Source of the DNA: Prevotella sp.
GTDB lineage: Bacteria > Bacteroidota > Bacteroidia > Bacteroidales > Bacteroidaceae
NCBI GenBank assembly: GCA_017395215.1
Contig: JAFPVW010000184.1
Span: 1 to 43,461 of the forward strand
Length of the DNA: 43,461 nucleotides
Reading direction: 5' to 3'
In this document: positions 22,815-30,364 of the stretch, piece by piece
Layout of the letters: every line of letters starts with the position of its first letter
How positions within the stretch are numbered: the stretch's first letter is position 1
Translations under genes and position numbers: made by a program
The notes under the pieces: model-generated
Seen by the model: only the letters and a program-made list of their open reading frames with translations
What the model was told of the DNA's origin: nothing
Database searches by the model: none

Positions 22815-25800
22815 AGTTGCTTGATTTTATCGTTTATGAGTTTTTCTAATTGGTCAATATCTCTTATTTCCAGCAAGTCCCAAGTACCGTAGGTCTTGAG
22901 GTTGTTGGCAGCAGGAATCCAATAGTCTTTCAGATAGTGACGCTTGGCTTCTTTGTTGCCTGACTTCTTGCCTTGCAAGCGTCCTTCGGCCGAGCGATCA
23001 CTATCAAAGTCTTCACACTCTACTATCAGGTTTATTCCCTTGACACGAACAATGAATGTAGGCTGATATTCCTTATTCTCATCACCAACGGTATAAGGAA
23101 TGCGGAAACCGAGATAGGTGTTCTTTACCCAACACTCTACACACTCCATTGAGTCAAGTGTCTTGGCTGCTATTTGCTGCCAGCTATTGTCTTCGGCTAT
23201 CACGTAGTTGACATGACTCTTATGTGTAGGATAGACCGTTTTATTCGTGGGGCGATAAACATGGATGGTACTGCCTTCTGGGTTGTAGTAGTTGAGCACA
23301 GCAGAAATCTCTTCGTGGTCCTCATTGGCTTTATGAACACCTTCCATGATGTTGTCAAGCACAGCCTTATAGTTCCAAAGCATCACCAAACGTTTCTGCT
23401 CTGTGCTCCCATCGCCACCAATAATCTCCAGTTGTTCATTGTACCATGTCTCCACAATCGTCTTGATGTCAGGAAACTTCTGGAACTGCTGGCCATGTTC
23501 GCGACTGGTATAGTATTCGCGAATCATCAGATGGGCAAAATAATAGATGACCTGCAAATCACGCAATTCCATATAGTCTGTTTTCAGCATCTTCTGATCA
23601 CCATTCACGACTGTCTGCAAGACGGTTTCCGTAGGAATCTGATTGAAGTTGAGCTGGAATTTGGGAAGACCAGTAAAGTCTGCTTTCAGAGAACCCTCGA
23701 TATTATCTGAACGATAGCCCGTAATGACAGGGAATCGAATCTCCATTTCTTTACGCTCGGGCAAAGCGCGGATAATGGCCTTGGGTTTCTGAGGTTTCGT
23801 TACTACCGTATCACCACCTTTGAAAGTGTTGAATGGTACACCAATGATACGGGCGTATTCTGGTGGGAACTTGTAGGTAACATTTTCTGGGTTATATCTT
23901 TTCAAATCTTTGCGATCTATCTCCCGTCCCAGTTTGTCGTAGGGAATCAAATCATAACTCTGACGACGCAGAGCACGGCCTACCACCTGTTCGCACAACA
24001 GCTGACTGCCAAAGGCACGGATGCCACAGACATGGGTGACGGTATTGGCGTCCCAACCTTCCGTCAGCATCGATACGCTGACCACGCATTTGATGTCGCC
24101 ACCCAACTTGCCGGGCTTGCCGACGGTATTCACCACTTCTCGCAGGATGTCTGCATCCGTCAGGTTATCGGCAGAACCAGCACCATGCTGATTGGCATAT
24201 TCATGGCGGAATTCCTCTATCTCGTTGGCGTACGCTTTCTTGAATGCCTCGTCAATACGGGTTGACGCTTCATCAAGTGCAGAGGAATCTATCAATAGTG
24301 TTGGGAACTTCTCTTTGGGCAAGCCCATACCATCGTAGTTCGAGAACACATCGAAACGACCTTTGCGATAGCGAGGCTCACCATCTTCGTTGACACCGTC
24401 CTGATAGCCGGCAATGTCGCGATAGACCTCATGTGAAACGGTTGTGTTATTGCAAACCACTATCAATACAGGCGGAGCCGTATAGAGTGTACCCATGGCT
24501 TCGAATGCCTGTCGCAGACCTCTGTCGTAGTCCTCATAGTCTTTCACGAATTGCTCTAAGGCTGTGTTCAGAAGCGTTGGCAGGTTAGGTGCCTGAACAG
24601 CCAGGGCTGAAGTATCTACATGATCTTCCTTGTCTTTTTTCTTCTGAGCACGCATGCCACGCTTGGGCAGTTTATCTTTGATGCATTCGTAGATATTACG
24701 AAGCTTGGGTTCGTCCAAGTCTGTCGTATTGTCATAGGCTGGCAGATAGGGAATCTTTACCAATCCGCTTTCAATGGCATCCACCAGACCGAAATCGCTT
24801 ACCACCCAAGGGAAGAGAGAGTATTCCGGATAGCCTGAGCCTTTCAGGTAATAAGGTGTAGCAGAGAGGTCGTAAACCTGCTGTAGTTTATAACCCAAAA
24901 GTTTCATCTGGCGCAGACCTTCATACCACACCATAGCGGCCTCGTTCTCTTGTTTCAGGTCACTCTTTTCGTCCTCTGTCAGACTCTTATCCTTGTTTTG
25001 TCTGGGCAGATAGCAATGGTGAGCTTCGTCGTTGATAACAACGATACGCTTGCCTTTCACACCTTTCTCCAAGATACGGCTCAGCATCACGCTGTAGTCT
25101 TCCTTGTCTTTTTGAGTCACCAACTCTCCATCTACCCATTTCTGCTTGCCGTCAAGAGGCGAGGCATGCTTGCCAGAAAACACACGAGGCAGGAACTGCT
25201 GGTAATTGACAATGGTGATGCTGGCATTCAGTCCACCCAGTTCTTTCTCAAATTGAGGTGGTATCAGTCCACGCTGATGGTAGTAGTCTGTTCGTTCAAA
25301 GTTATTGCTGCGCTGACTATAGTCTAACTGCAACACGGAAAGGCGGTCGCGAATGGTAATACCTGGTGCACAAAGCAGGAAATGGTCTGCATAGTGGGTA
25401 TCCATCGGATTGGCCCGTTTGTTCAGGTAGTTATAGAGAATCAGCATCGCCATCACGACCGTTTTACCTGTACCCGTCGCCATTTTGAAGGCTGTACGAG
25501 GCAGCACATAGGCATCGTCTTTCGAGACGGTATGCCTGCGCTCACCCAACAAATTCAGGATATAGTTACCTGTATTGGGGTCGCGCTCTGCTATCTCGTT
25601 CAGCCAGACTGCTGTTTCCACAGCCTCACGCTGGCAGAAGAACAAACGAAGGTTCGCTCTGCGTTCCTTATTATTGAACCAGAAGTCAAGCAATTCCTTG
25701 GTGATACGAGAGGCTCTGGGATAGCCAGCCTCCCGCCATGTCTTTACCTCTTTACGAATGCCATTGATAAACTCGGCATTAGGATCAACGGAGATAAAGT

Positions 25801-25984
25801 CTTCTTGCGAGAAGAAGGTCTTTTCTCCTCGTTTCTTAGGCACGATATTCACGTCATAGCCAAATGGCCTTCGCCCATTGATGACGGTGGCATAGTCTAT
25901 GTTACCGTTCAAATCGGTGTCGTAGTAATACTGCGGTTCCTCGTACGGATTGTTCAGTACGGGATTTTCGTTATTGGCTTGCAT
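22811..25984 (-). CDS. res: Type III-like restriction helicase (Res) with degenerate nuclease site
   Basis: The 1057-residue superfamily-2 helicase has Walker A MATGTGKT (168-175), NDEAHHC near 317, and motifs V/VI LTEGWDANTVTH and CEQVVGRALRR. Its layout matches the Res subunits of type III-like systems (COG3587/BPTD_3080-like). The C-terminal nuclease domain is where such proteins carry PD...ExK; here the equivalent residues read QPTFIVRV (about 971-978) and LIVECEDF (about 984-991), so the Asp and Lys are replaced. The family's downstream KDYWIPAANNL block is present. ATP-driven DNA tracking should be intact; cleavage probably is not. First gene of the operon; translation of mod is coupled at ATGA. 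Confidence 0.88.
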   Translation of the reverse strand: MQANNENPVLNNPYEEPQYYYDTDLNGNIDYATVINGRRPFGYDVNIVPKKRGEKTFFSQEDFISVDPNAEFINGIRKEVKTWREAGYPRASRITKELLDFWFNNKERRANLRLFFCQREAVETAVWLNEIAERDPNTGNYILNLLGERRHTVSKDDAYVLPRTAFKMATGTGKTVVMAMLILYNYLNKRANPMDTHYADHFLLCAPGITIRDRLSVLQLDYSQRSNNFERTDYYHQRGLIPPQFEKELGGLNASITIVNYQQFLPRVFSGKHASPLDGKQKWVDGELVTQKDKEDYSVMLSRILEKGVKGKRIVVINDEAHHCYLPRQNKDKSLTEDEKSDLKQENEAAMVWYEGLRQMKLLGYKLQQVYDLSATPYYLKGSGYPEYSLFPWVVSDFGLVDAIESGLVKIPYLPAYDNTTDLDEPKLRNIYECIKDKLPKRGMRAQKKKDKEDHVDTSALAVQAPNLPTLLNTALEQFVKDYEDYDRGLRQAFEAMGTLYTAPPVLIVVCNNTTVSHEVYRDIAGYQDGVNEDGEPRYRKGRFDVFSNYDGMGLPKEKFPTLLIDSSALDEASTRIDEAFKKAYANEIEEFRHEYANQHGAGSADNLTDADILREVVNTVGKPGKLGGDIKCVVSVSMLTEGWDANTVTHVCGIRAFGSQLLCEQVVGRALRRQSYDLIPYDKLGREIDRKDLKRYNPENVTYKFPPEYARIIGVPFNTFKGGDTVVTKPQKPKAIIRALPERKEMEIRFPVITGYRSDNIEGSLKADFTGLPKFQLNFNQIPTETVLQTVVNGDQKMLKTDYMELRDLQVIYYFAHLMIREYYTSREHGQQFQKFPDIKTIVETWYNEQLEIIGGDGSTEQKRLVMLWNYKAVLDNIMEGVHKANEDHEEISAVLNYYNPEGSTIHVYRPTNKTVYPTHKSHVNYVIAEDNSWQQIAAKTLDSMECVECWVKNTYLGFRIPYTVGDENKEYQPTFIVRVKGINLIVECEDFDSDRSAEGRLQGKKSGNKEAKRHYLKDYWIPAANNLKTYGTWDLLEIRDIDQLEKLINDKIKQL

Positions 25985-26002
25985 AAGCGTTATCGTTTAT
26001 GC
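25981..26002 (-). promoter_or_regulatory. Hairpin over the res start codon
   Basis: GCATAA (25981-25986) pairs with TTATGC (25997-26002) across 10 nt. In the minus-strand mRNA the res ATG lies in the 3' arm, so the stem would partly hide the start codon. No strong ribosome-binding purine run is visible. Confidence 0.5.
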
Positions 26003-26062
26003 GCTGCTCTCTAAAAAACAAAAGTCTGACCAAACACGAAAAACGTGGACAATTACTCATCC

Positions 26063-26173
26063 ACATTCCAGGTGCTTGGTCATACCCATCAAGGAAACAA
26101 GTAACGTCCACGCATAGCGTGAACGTCTGCATGTTTTAACCTTGACTCCTTCTGCGACCAAGCTTTGGAATGT
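26063..26173 (-). ncRNA. Structured leader element (nested 111-nt hairpin) of the res-mod-hnh operon
   Basis: Three nested stems share one axis. Outer: 26063-26081 with 26156-26173, two 8-bp helices (ACATTCCA, GCTTGGTC) around a small internal loop. Middle: TCAAGG 26089-26094 with 26140-26145. Inner: 10 bp, 26104-26113 with 26117-26126, loop of 3. The single inner mismatch is C-A on the plus strand but U-G in minus-strand RNA, favouring transcription with the operon. Downstream in the leader, GTCCACG (26044-26050) could instead pair with the inner 3' arm, and TTGGTC (26028-26033) with the outer one, so alternative folds exist. It resembles no riboswitch I recognise. Confidence 0.55.
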
Positions 26174-26256
26174 TCTGTAAACAGCAAACGCTATATTATA
26201 CCCTCAAAAATCATACCGCCACCCTGCGCTCAGGGCCTGTTGGCAGTACTTGAGGG

Positions 26257-26287
26257 CAAAGGTAAGCATTTTCTTTGATATTGCAAA
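26257..26287 (-). promoter_or_regulatory. Promoter of the res-mod-hnh operon
   Basis: On the minus strand TTTG (26284-26287), 19 bp, TACCTTTG (26257-26264). Transcription would start near 26250, giving a leader of about 265 nt before the res ATG at 25984. Confidence 0.75.
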
Positions 26288-26383
26288 GGGATTGGGGAAT
26301 TTTTTGTTTTGAGGGGACAAACGAAGAAAGACCTCCCAACCTCCCGTTTTCTTCTGAAACGCCTTTGTAGAAAGGGGTTTGAG

Positions 26384-26425
26384 GACGGGAGGTCAAAAGC
26401 TGAGACCTCCCGTCGACCTCCCGTC
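26384..26425. repeat. Inverted and direct copies of GACCTCCCGTC
   Basis: GACGGGAGGTC (26384-26394) is the exact reverse complement of GACCTCCCGTC at 26404-26414, which is repeated at once at 26415-26425. Related CCTCCC runs occur at 26334-26346. It lies just after the stop of the VapE-like fragment on the minus strand and may be its old terminator. Confidence 0.6.
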
Positions 26426-26430
26426 TGACC

Positions 26431-26583
26431 TCACGCCACCTTCTTCGGAACAGCCCTGTAGTAAGCCACGTGGGAATGCTCCTTGTGCTCGAATCTCAGC
26501 TCTGTGAGAGCCTTCCCAAGACGGATCTTCGTCGTGTGATCGCTCTTTACGGACGGATACTCCTTCTGAATGATGCTGTTTCT
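26431..26583 (-). pseudogene. C-terminal fragment of a VapE/DUF3874-type gene
   Basis: The minus strand is open for 50 codons ending in TGA at 26431. It reads SIIQKEYPSVKSDHTTKI, RLGKALTELRFEHKEHSH and VAYYRAVPKKVA, which resembles the winged-helix-like end of the VirE/VapE-type (DUF3874) proteins found on Bacteroidales mobile DNA. An in-frame TAA at 26584-26586 and the 22-bp repeats stand where the rest of the gene should be, so only the tail is left. The family call is from resemblance alone. Confidence 0.5.
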
Positions 26584-26588
26584 TTACT

Positions 26589-26663
26589 CGGAGCAAGGTG
26601 CCGGGTTAGTCGGAGCAAGGTGCCGGGTTAGTCGGAGCAAGGTGCCGGGTTAGTCGGAGCAGG
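26589..26663. repeat. 22-bp direct repeats, three exact copies plus a partial
   Basis: The unit begins CGGAGCAAGGTGCC and ends GGGTTAGT. Copies at 26589, 26611 and 26633 are identical; a 9-bp partial (CGGAGCAGG) starts at 26655. There are no spacers. Iteron-like spacing of two helical turns suggests protein binding, or simple slippage. Confidence 0.9.
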
Positions 26664-26734
26664 CAAACAGAGACAAATAAACTTTCAATACATTAAAAAA
26701 TGCTTAATTATGCCGCAGTTACAAAAGTTTAGGG

Positions 26735-26742
26735 TAATTTTG
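26735..26742 (+). promoter_or_regulatory. -7 box of the GH3 gene
   Basis: TAATTTTG, matching TAnnTTTG, 20 bp before ATG 26763 and 11 bp before ATG 26754. The short distance favours the second ATG. Confidence 0.5.
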
Positions 26743-26762
26743 CAGGCAAAATAATGCAGGCA

Positions 26763-28331
26763 ATGAGCTTAACAGGATTAGTCAGCAAGGTATTCCGACC
26801 CCGACAAAAGGATCTGGAACGGCATCTGAACGAGGGCGAGACGCTGCAGCGCGAGGTGCTGAAGCGGCTGACGGCGCGTGCCACCGACACGGAATACGGC
26901 CGGCAGCACGCCTTCAGCGACATTCACGACTACGAACAGTTCGTGAAGCGCGTGCCCGTGAACACCTACGAGGAACTGAAAGGCGCGATTGACCGTATGC
27001 GCCACGGCGAGACAGACGTGCTCTGGCCAGGCCGCACAAAATGGTATGCCAAGTCGAGCGGCACGACGAACGACAAGTCGAAGTTTATTCCCGTCACGAG
27101 CGAGGGCCTGCAGCACATCCACTATGCGGGAGCCTTTGACACGGTGGCCCTCTACCTGAGGAACAACCCGCAGAGCCGCCTCTTCGACGGCCGCGCCCTG
27201 ATTCTGGGCGGCAGCCACTCACCCAACTACAACCTGCCCGGCTCGCTGGTAGGCGACCTGAGCGCCATCCTCATCGAGAACATGAACCCTCTGGCCAACC
27301 TCGTCCGCGTGCCCAAGAAGCAGACGGCCCTGCTCGCCGACTTCGAGGTGAAGCGCGACCGCATAGCCCGCGAGGCCCTGAACAAGAACGTGACCAACCT
27401 CAGCGGCGTCCCGTCGTGGATGCTCTCGGTGCTCGACCGCGTGATGGAGCTCAGCGGCAAGGAGCATCTGGAGGAGGTGTGGCCCAACCTGGAGGTCTTC
27501 TTCCACGGCGGCGTGGCCTTCACGCCCTACCGCCAGCAGTATGAGCGGCTCATCACCAGCCCCCGCATGCACTATATGGAGACCTACAACGCCAGCGAGG
27601 GCTTCTTCGGCCTGCAGAGCGACCCGCAGGACAAGTCGATGCTGCTGATGCTCGACTACGACGTGTTCTATGAGTTCATTCCCTTGGACTCGTTGAAGGT
27701 GGAGGGTGTTGGGTTAAAGGAGAATAGTTCGAGCGGAGATGGCATTCTCCCTCCACCCTCCACCTTTAACCCTCAACCAGTTCCCCTCTGGGGCGTGGAG
27801 CCGGGCAAGAACTACGCCATGCTCATCACGACGTCGTGCGGCCTGTGGCGCTACAAGATTGGCGACACCGTGCGCTTCACGTCGGTAAACCCCTACAAGT
27901 TCGTCATCTCCGGGCGCACGAAGTCGTTCATCAACGCCTTCGGCGAGGAGCTGATAGTCGACAATGCCGAGCAGGGACTGCAGTACGCCTGCCAGCAGAC
28001 GGGCGCCGAGGTGCTGGAGTACACCGCCGCACCGGTCTTCATGGACGAGCACGGCAAGTGCCGCCACCAGTGGCTCATCGAGTTCAACCGCCCGCCTCAG
28101 GACCTCAGCCAGTTTGCGCAACTGCTTGACCAGCAGCTCCAGACGGTGAACAGCGACTACGAGGCCAAGCGCTACAAGAACATCACGCTGCAGCCGCTGG
28201 AAATCATCGTGGCCCGCCCCGGACTGTTCAACGACTGGCTGAAGCAGCACGGCAAGCTCGGCGGCCAGCACAAGGTGCCCCGTCTGAGCAACGAGCGCAC
28301 GCACATAGAGCAACTGCTGAAAATAAACTAA
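26763..28331 (+). CDS. GH3-family acyl-acid-amido synthetase-like protein
   Basis: The 522-residue protein matches the bacterial GH3 group, ANL-superfamily adenylating enzymes related to plant auxin-conjugating GH3 proteins. The ATP-binding stretch SSGTTNDKSKFIPVT (near 97-111), FHGGVAFTPY, YNASEGFFG and LWRYKIGDTVRF are clear. Substrate in Bacteroidetes is unknown. I start it at 26763 (MSLTGLVSKVF aligns with the usual N-terminus); an ATG at 26754 would add three residues. A segment of about 28 residues near 311-338 (KVEGVGLKENSSSGDGILPP...) comes from a low-complexity insert at 27694-27778. The downstream lipoprotein gene follows after 50 bp that form half of an inverted-repeat pair. Confidence 0.85.
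   Translation: MSLTGLVSKVFRPRQKDLERHLNEGETLQREVLKRLTARATDTEYGRQHAFSDIHDYEQFVKRVPVNTYEELKGAIDRMRHGETDVLWPGRTKWYAKSSGTTNDKSKFIPVTSEGLQHIHYAGAFDTVALYLRNNPQSRLFDGRALILGGSHSPNYNLPGSLVGDLSAILIENMNPLANLVRVPKKQTALLADFEVKRDRIAREALNKNVTNLSGVPSWMLSVLDRVMELSGKEHLEEVWPNLEVFFHGGVAFTPYRQQYERLITSPRMHYMETYNASEGFFGLQSDPQDKSMLLMLDYDVFYEFIPLDSLKVEGVGLKENSSSGDGILPPPSTFNPQPVPLWGVEPGKNYAMLITTSCGLWRYKIGDTVRFTSVNPYKFVISGRTKSFINAFGEELIVDNAEQGLQYACQQTGAEVLEYTAAPVFMDEHGKCRHQWLIEFNRPPQDLSQFAQLLDQQLQTVNSDYEAKRYKNITLQPLEIIVARPGLFNDWLKQHGKLGGQHKVPRLSNERTHIEQLLKIN
27694..27778 (+). repeat. In-frame low-complexity palindromic insert in the GH3 gene
   Basis: GGTGGAGGGT...GTTAAAGGAGAAT on the left faces ATTCTCC...ACCCTCCACCTTTAACC on the right around a centre of about 20 bp. 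It encodes a Gly/Ser/Pro-rich loop, with no stop codon, between two conserved parts of the enzyme. Confidence 0.7.
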
Positions 28332-28332
28332 G

Positions 28333-28447
28333 AGCCCACCCAAGCCCTCACGAAGGGAGGGATGTTTAGAGTGATAATGTAATGAAAGAACGATTAATAA
28401 AATATGTAACCGGACATCCCTCCCTTTGGGAGGCCTTGGGTGGGCTT
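28333..28447. repeat. Pair of inverted 33-bp GC-rich elements flanking a start codon
   Basis: Arm 1, 28333-28365 (AGCCCACCCAAGCCC... GGGAGGGATGT), is nearly the reverse complement of arm 2, 28414-28447 (ACATCCCTCCC... GGGTGGGCTT), with a few mismatches. Each arm has its own CCTCCC/GGGAGG hairpin. The 48 nt between them contain the ATG at 28382. Arm 2 is translated as part of the signal peptide of that gene. Confidence 0.8.
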
Positions 28448-30364
28448 CTTGTCCTGCTTCTTGTGTCTTGCGCCAGAATGGGCAGCCCCGACGGCGGATG
28501 GTACGACGAGACACCGCCGTACGTCGTCAGCTCGACGCCCCAGGACAGGTCGACAGGCGTGGACGGCCAGCGCATCGTCATCAACTTCAACGAATACATC
28601 AAGCTGCAGGACGCACAGAGCAAGGTTATCGTCTCGCCTCCCCAGCTGGAGATGCCTGAAATCAAGGACAACGGCAAGCGCATCATCGTGGAGCTGAAGG
28701 ACTCGCTGAAAGCGAACACCACCTATACCATTGACTTCGGCGACGCCATCAGCGACTTCACCGAAAGCAATCCCATGGGCAACTACGCCTTCACCTTCTC
28801 GACGGGCTCACAGGTCGACACACTCGAAGTGGCAGGATACGTACTGAGCGCCGAGAACCTGGAACCTGTCAAGGACATACTCGTCGGACTCTACCAGAAC
28901 CTGGCCGACAGCGCTTTCACCACAGAGCCGATGATACGCATCTCGCGCACCGACAGCCGAGGCCACTTCTCCATCAAGGGCGTGGCTCCCGGCACCTACC
29001 GGGCATACGCGCTTAAAGATGCCGACAACGACTACGTCTACAGCCAGAAGAGCGAGATGCTGGCCTTCAACCACGACACCTTCGTGCCGACATGGAAACC
29101 CGACACCAGGCAGGACACCATCTGGCGCGACACGCTGCACATCGAGAACATCATGCGCACGCCCTACACACACTTCCTGCCCGACGACATCACCCTGCTG
29201 GCCTTCACCGCCGTGCAGGACAGCCGCTACCTGCTGAAGACTGAGCGCAAGGAACCCAACCGGCTCGACTTCTACTTCACCTACGGCGACTCGCTGCCAC
29301 CACGGCTCAGGGGGCTTAACTTCGATGCCGACAGCGCCTTTGTCGTTGAGTCGGCACTGACTAACGACACCGTCTACTACTGGCTGCGCGACACCACGCT
29401 CATCAACCAGGACACCCTGATGGTCGAAGCCTTGTACAATGTGACCGACACGACGAACATGCTCGTCAGCAAGACCGACACCCTGGAGTTTCTGGCCAAG
29501 ACGCCCTACGAAAAGCGCCTGAAGGCCAAGCAGAAGGAGCAGGAGGACTGGCAGAAGGCCCAGGAAAAGAAGAAAAAGAAAGGCGAGAAATACGACTCCA
29601 TCCCACCGCGCGAATTTCTGAAGCTGAAGATTTCGCCATCGGGCAACATCGAGCCCACCAGTCGCATCATCTTCGAGTCGCCAACGCCCCTGGAGCGCGT
29701 CGACACGTCGGGCATCCACCTGACGGTCAAGGTCGACTCCACGTGGCAAAAGATTGACTACACCTTCAGACCTAAGAAGGAGAACATCAGGCAGTACGAG
29801 CTGTATGCCAAATGGCAGGCTGGCAAGGAGTACAGCCTCGACATCGACTCGGCTTCATTCGTCGACATCTACGGACTTGAGGTGAACAAAAGCAAACAGA
29901 GCCTGAAGCTGAAGAAAATTGAGGATTACGGCACGCTGACGGTCAACCTGACAGGCGTGCAGGACACGGGCATTGTGGTGCAGCTGCTGAACAACTCCGA
30001 CAACATTGTCATGCAGACAAGAGCCAAGCGGGGTACGGCAAAGTTCGTCTTCGTTAATCCCAGCACCTACTATCTGAGAGCCTTCGTCGATGCCAACGGC
30101 AACAACAAGTGGGACACCGGCGACTACGACGCTGACCGTCAGCCAGAGGCCGTCTACTACTACAACCAGTCGGTAGAATGCAAGGCCAAATGGGACATCA
30201 CCCGCGACTGGAACCTCACCGCCCGGGCGCGCTTCGAACAGAAGCCCGGCGCCATCACCAAGCAGAAAGCCGACAAGGAGAAGAAACAGAGAAACCGCAA
30301 CCTGGAACGTGCCAAGCAGCTGGGGAAAGAATACATACAAAAAACAACTGGAATGAAACTATGA
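28382..30364 (+). CDS. Ig-like domain lipoprotein (Big_5-type N-terminus)
   Basis: The 660-residue envelope lipoprotein has an unusual signal peptide: residues 11-22 (GHPSLWEALGGL) are encoded by a palindromic repeat arm, followed by LVLLLVSC with lipid Cys30. Residues 42-142 form a bacterial Ig-like domain (ETPPYVVSSTPQDRSTGV, VINFNEYI, TYTIDFGDAI, YAFTFSTG). A carboxypeptidase-like beta-sandwich follows (SRTDSRGHFSIKGVAPGTYRAYALKDADND), then coiled, Lys-rich sequence near 380-400 and a second such motif near the C-terminus (YYLRAFVDANGNNKWDTGDYD). The C-terminal tail is basic. Function unknown. Its TGA overlaps the ATG of the DUF3108 gene, and homologues often travel with it. Confidence 0.8.
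   Translation: MKERLIKYVTGHPSLWEALGGLLVLLLVSCARMGSPDGGWYDETPPYVVSSTPQDRSTGVDGQRIVINFNEYIKLQDAQSKVIVSPPQLEMPEIKDNGKRIIVELKDSLKANTTYTIDFGDAISDFTESNPMGNYAFTFSTGSQVDTLEVAGYVLSAENLEPVKDILVGLYQNLADSAFTTEPMIRISRTDSRGHFSIKGVAPGTYRAYALKDADNDYVYSQKSEMLAFNHDTFVPTWKPDTRQDTIWRDTLHIENIMRTPYTHFLPDDITLLAFTAVQDSRYLLKTERKEPNRLDFYFTYGDSLPPRLRGLNFDADSAFVVESALTNDTVYYWLRDTTLINQDTLMVEALYNVTDTTNMLVSKTDTLEFLAKTPYEKRLKAKQKEQEDWQKAQEKKKKKGEKYDSIPPREFLKLKISPSGNIEPTSRIIFESPTPLERVDTSGIHLTVKVDSTWQKIDYTFRPKKENIRQYELYAKWQAGKEYSLDIDSASFVDIYGLEVNKSKQSLKLKKIEDYGTLTVNLTGVQDTGIVVQLLNNSDNIVMQTRAKRGTAKFVFVNPSTYYLRAFVDANGNNKWDTGDYDADRQPEAVYYYNQSVECKAKWDITRDWNLTARARFEQKPGAITKQKADKEKKQRNRNLERAKQLGKEYIQKTTGMKL

Noticed and set aside
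26063..26173. Retron or group II intron RNA
   Set aside because: No reverse transcriptase gene nearby and no intron domain V-like hairpin seen.
26211..26396. Minus-strand frame starting MTSRPQTPFYKGVSEENG
   Set aside because: It lies across the operon promoter and the CCTCCC repeats; it reads as translated repeat and has no start signals.
26589..26663. CRISPR array
   Set aside because: The 22-bp units abut directly; no spacers and no cas genes.
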